Positions 5,651 through 6,171 of a stretch of 6,171 nucleotides of DNA are shown piece by piece (position 1 is the first letter of the stretch; each line of letters begins with the position of its first letter). The notes below the pieces were generated by a model, which had not been told where the DNA came from, searched no databases, and saw only the letters and a list, made by a program, of their open reading frames with translations. The DNA lies in contig DAINSQ010000228.1 of NCBI GenBank assembly GCA_036741235.1, positions 1 through 6,171 of the forward strand, read 5' to 3'. Origin of the DNA: JABWBR01 sp036741235. Lineage in GTDB: Bacteria; Bacteroidota; Bacteroidia; Chitinophagales; Saprospiraceae. A program made the translations under genes and the position numbers.

Positions 5651-6171
5651 TCAAGCATTATCGTATTCCACCAAGGCCTGTACCAACCGCTTGTTTTCTT
5701 CGGGGGTACCCACGGTGATGCGCAGGCAGCCTTCGCACAAAGTCACATTGGAGCGATCGCGCACAATGATTTTTTGGCCCACAAGATAATCATACAGGAC
5801 TTGGGGGCCCTCCACTTTTACCAACAGAAAATTGGCGTCGGAGGGATAAACTCGCGTGACAAATTCGAGGCCGCTCAGGAATTGCTGTAACAATACCCGT
5901 TGGCCAAGCAGGCTCGTAACCCATTGTTTCTGTTGGGCTTCGTTATCGAGTGCCTTCAAAACGGCCTCCTGAGTGAGTTGGTTGATGTTGTATGGGGGCT
6001 TTACTTTGTTCATCAACTCAATAATCGCCTCGCCGGCAAAGGCCATGCCTAGACGAATACCGGCCAGGCCCCATGCTTTTGAAAAGGTTTGCATCACCAC
6101 CAGGTTGTCGTAGCTGTCCAATAAGCTCAGACAGCTTTTGCCGGCGGCAAAGTCGATATAGGCCTCGTCGA
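5651..6171 (-). CDS. hisC: Histidinol-phosphate aminotransferase (C-terminal part, runs off the window)
   Basis: HisC is a PLP-dependent fold-type I aminotransferase that converts imidazole acetol-phosphate plus glutamate to histidinol-phosphate and 2-oxoglutarate. The frame is open to the right edge, giving 172 whole residues of a roughly 350-residue family, so the N-terminal half lies beyond position 6171. The visible part begins with the HisC signature DEAYIDFA, whose Asp contacts the PLP ring nitrogen. QTFSKAWGLAGIRLG follows, with the PLP-binding lysine encoded at 6077-6079. Near the C-terminus are PSDANFLLVK and LRITVGTPEENKRLVQAL, which contain the substrate-carboxylate-binding Arg region. 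A TTG at 6121 is an internal leucine codon, not a start. The gene directly precedes hisB, as in many Bacteroidota hisGDCB clusters. Confidence 0.95.
   Translation of the reverse strand, partial: DEAYIDFAAGKSCLSLLDSYDNLVVMQTFSKAWGLAGIRLGMAFAGEAIIELMNKVKPPYNINQLTQEAVLKALDNEAQQKQWVTSLLGQRVLLQQFLSGLEFVTRVYPSDANFLLVKVEGPQVLYDYLVGQKIIVRDRSNVTLCEGCLRITVGTPEENKRLVQALVEYDNA

Noticed and set aside
4888..5718. Plus-strand open frame (276 codons) opposite hisB and the hisC 3' end
   Set aside because: The hisB and hisC proteins on the other strand are highly conserved and complete in this stretch. The antisense product is Val/Gly/Ala-rich without family features.
6119..6121. TTG at 6121 as the start of a short 156-residue protein
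   Set aside because: The frame continues upstream with DEAYIDFA and other HisC sequence to the window edge, so this TTG encodes an internal leucine of hisC.

Overview
The window looks like a chromosomal segment of a Bacteroidota bacterium of intermediate GC (my impression, a little above 50%). The evidence is a DUF2480-family protein, a bifunctional HisB of the type seen in this phylum, a long divergent Lgt-like protein, TAnnTTTG-type -7 promoter elements, and the lack of clear Shine-Dalgarno sequences. The dispersed AGTCC octamers and degenerate 'CCACAAAGGCACGAAG'-type intergenic repeats suggest an environmental lineage, perhaps Saprospiria-like. That narrower placement is a guess.

Layout. 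Positions 1-344 hold no supportable gene. They are a mosaic of short dispersed repeats ending in a candidate promoter. On the + strand follow aspS (aspartyl-tRNA synthetase, 345-2105) and, 3 bases later, an Lgt-like prolipoprotein diacylglyceryl transferase (2109-3260), probably co-transcribed. A 75-base AT-rich gap with a small hairpin (3261-3335) separates this pair from a convergent minus-strand block. Read from right to left, that block is hisC (5' part outside the window), hisB (HAD histidinol-phosphatase fused to imidazoleglycerol-phosphate dehydratase), scpB (chromosome condensation, TTG start) and a DUF2480 protein.

Function. hisC and hisB supply consecutive late steps of histidine biosynthesis. 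HisB dehydratase makes imidazole acetol-phosphate, HisC transaminates it to histidinol-phosphate, and the HisB phosphatase domain removes the phosphate. scpB and the DUF2480 gene follow closely in the same direction but are not histidine genes. A promoter-like element just ahead of scpB suggests they can be expressed separately. aspS and lgt are housekeeping genes.

I see no mobile element, CRISPR array, RNA gene, toxin-antitoxin or defence locus, and no convincing new multi-gene system. The best second looks are the substituted active-site positions in the Lgt-like protein, the repeat mosaic at 1-300, the DUF2480 protein, the HisB phosphatase domain lacking the zinc ligands of the E. coli enzyme, and the non-ATG start and promoter of scpB.
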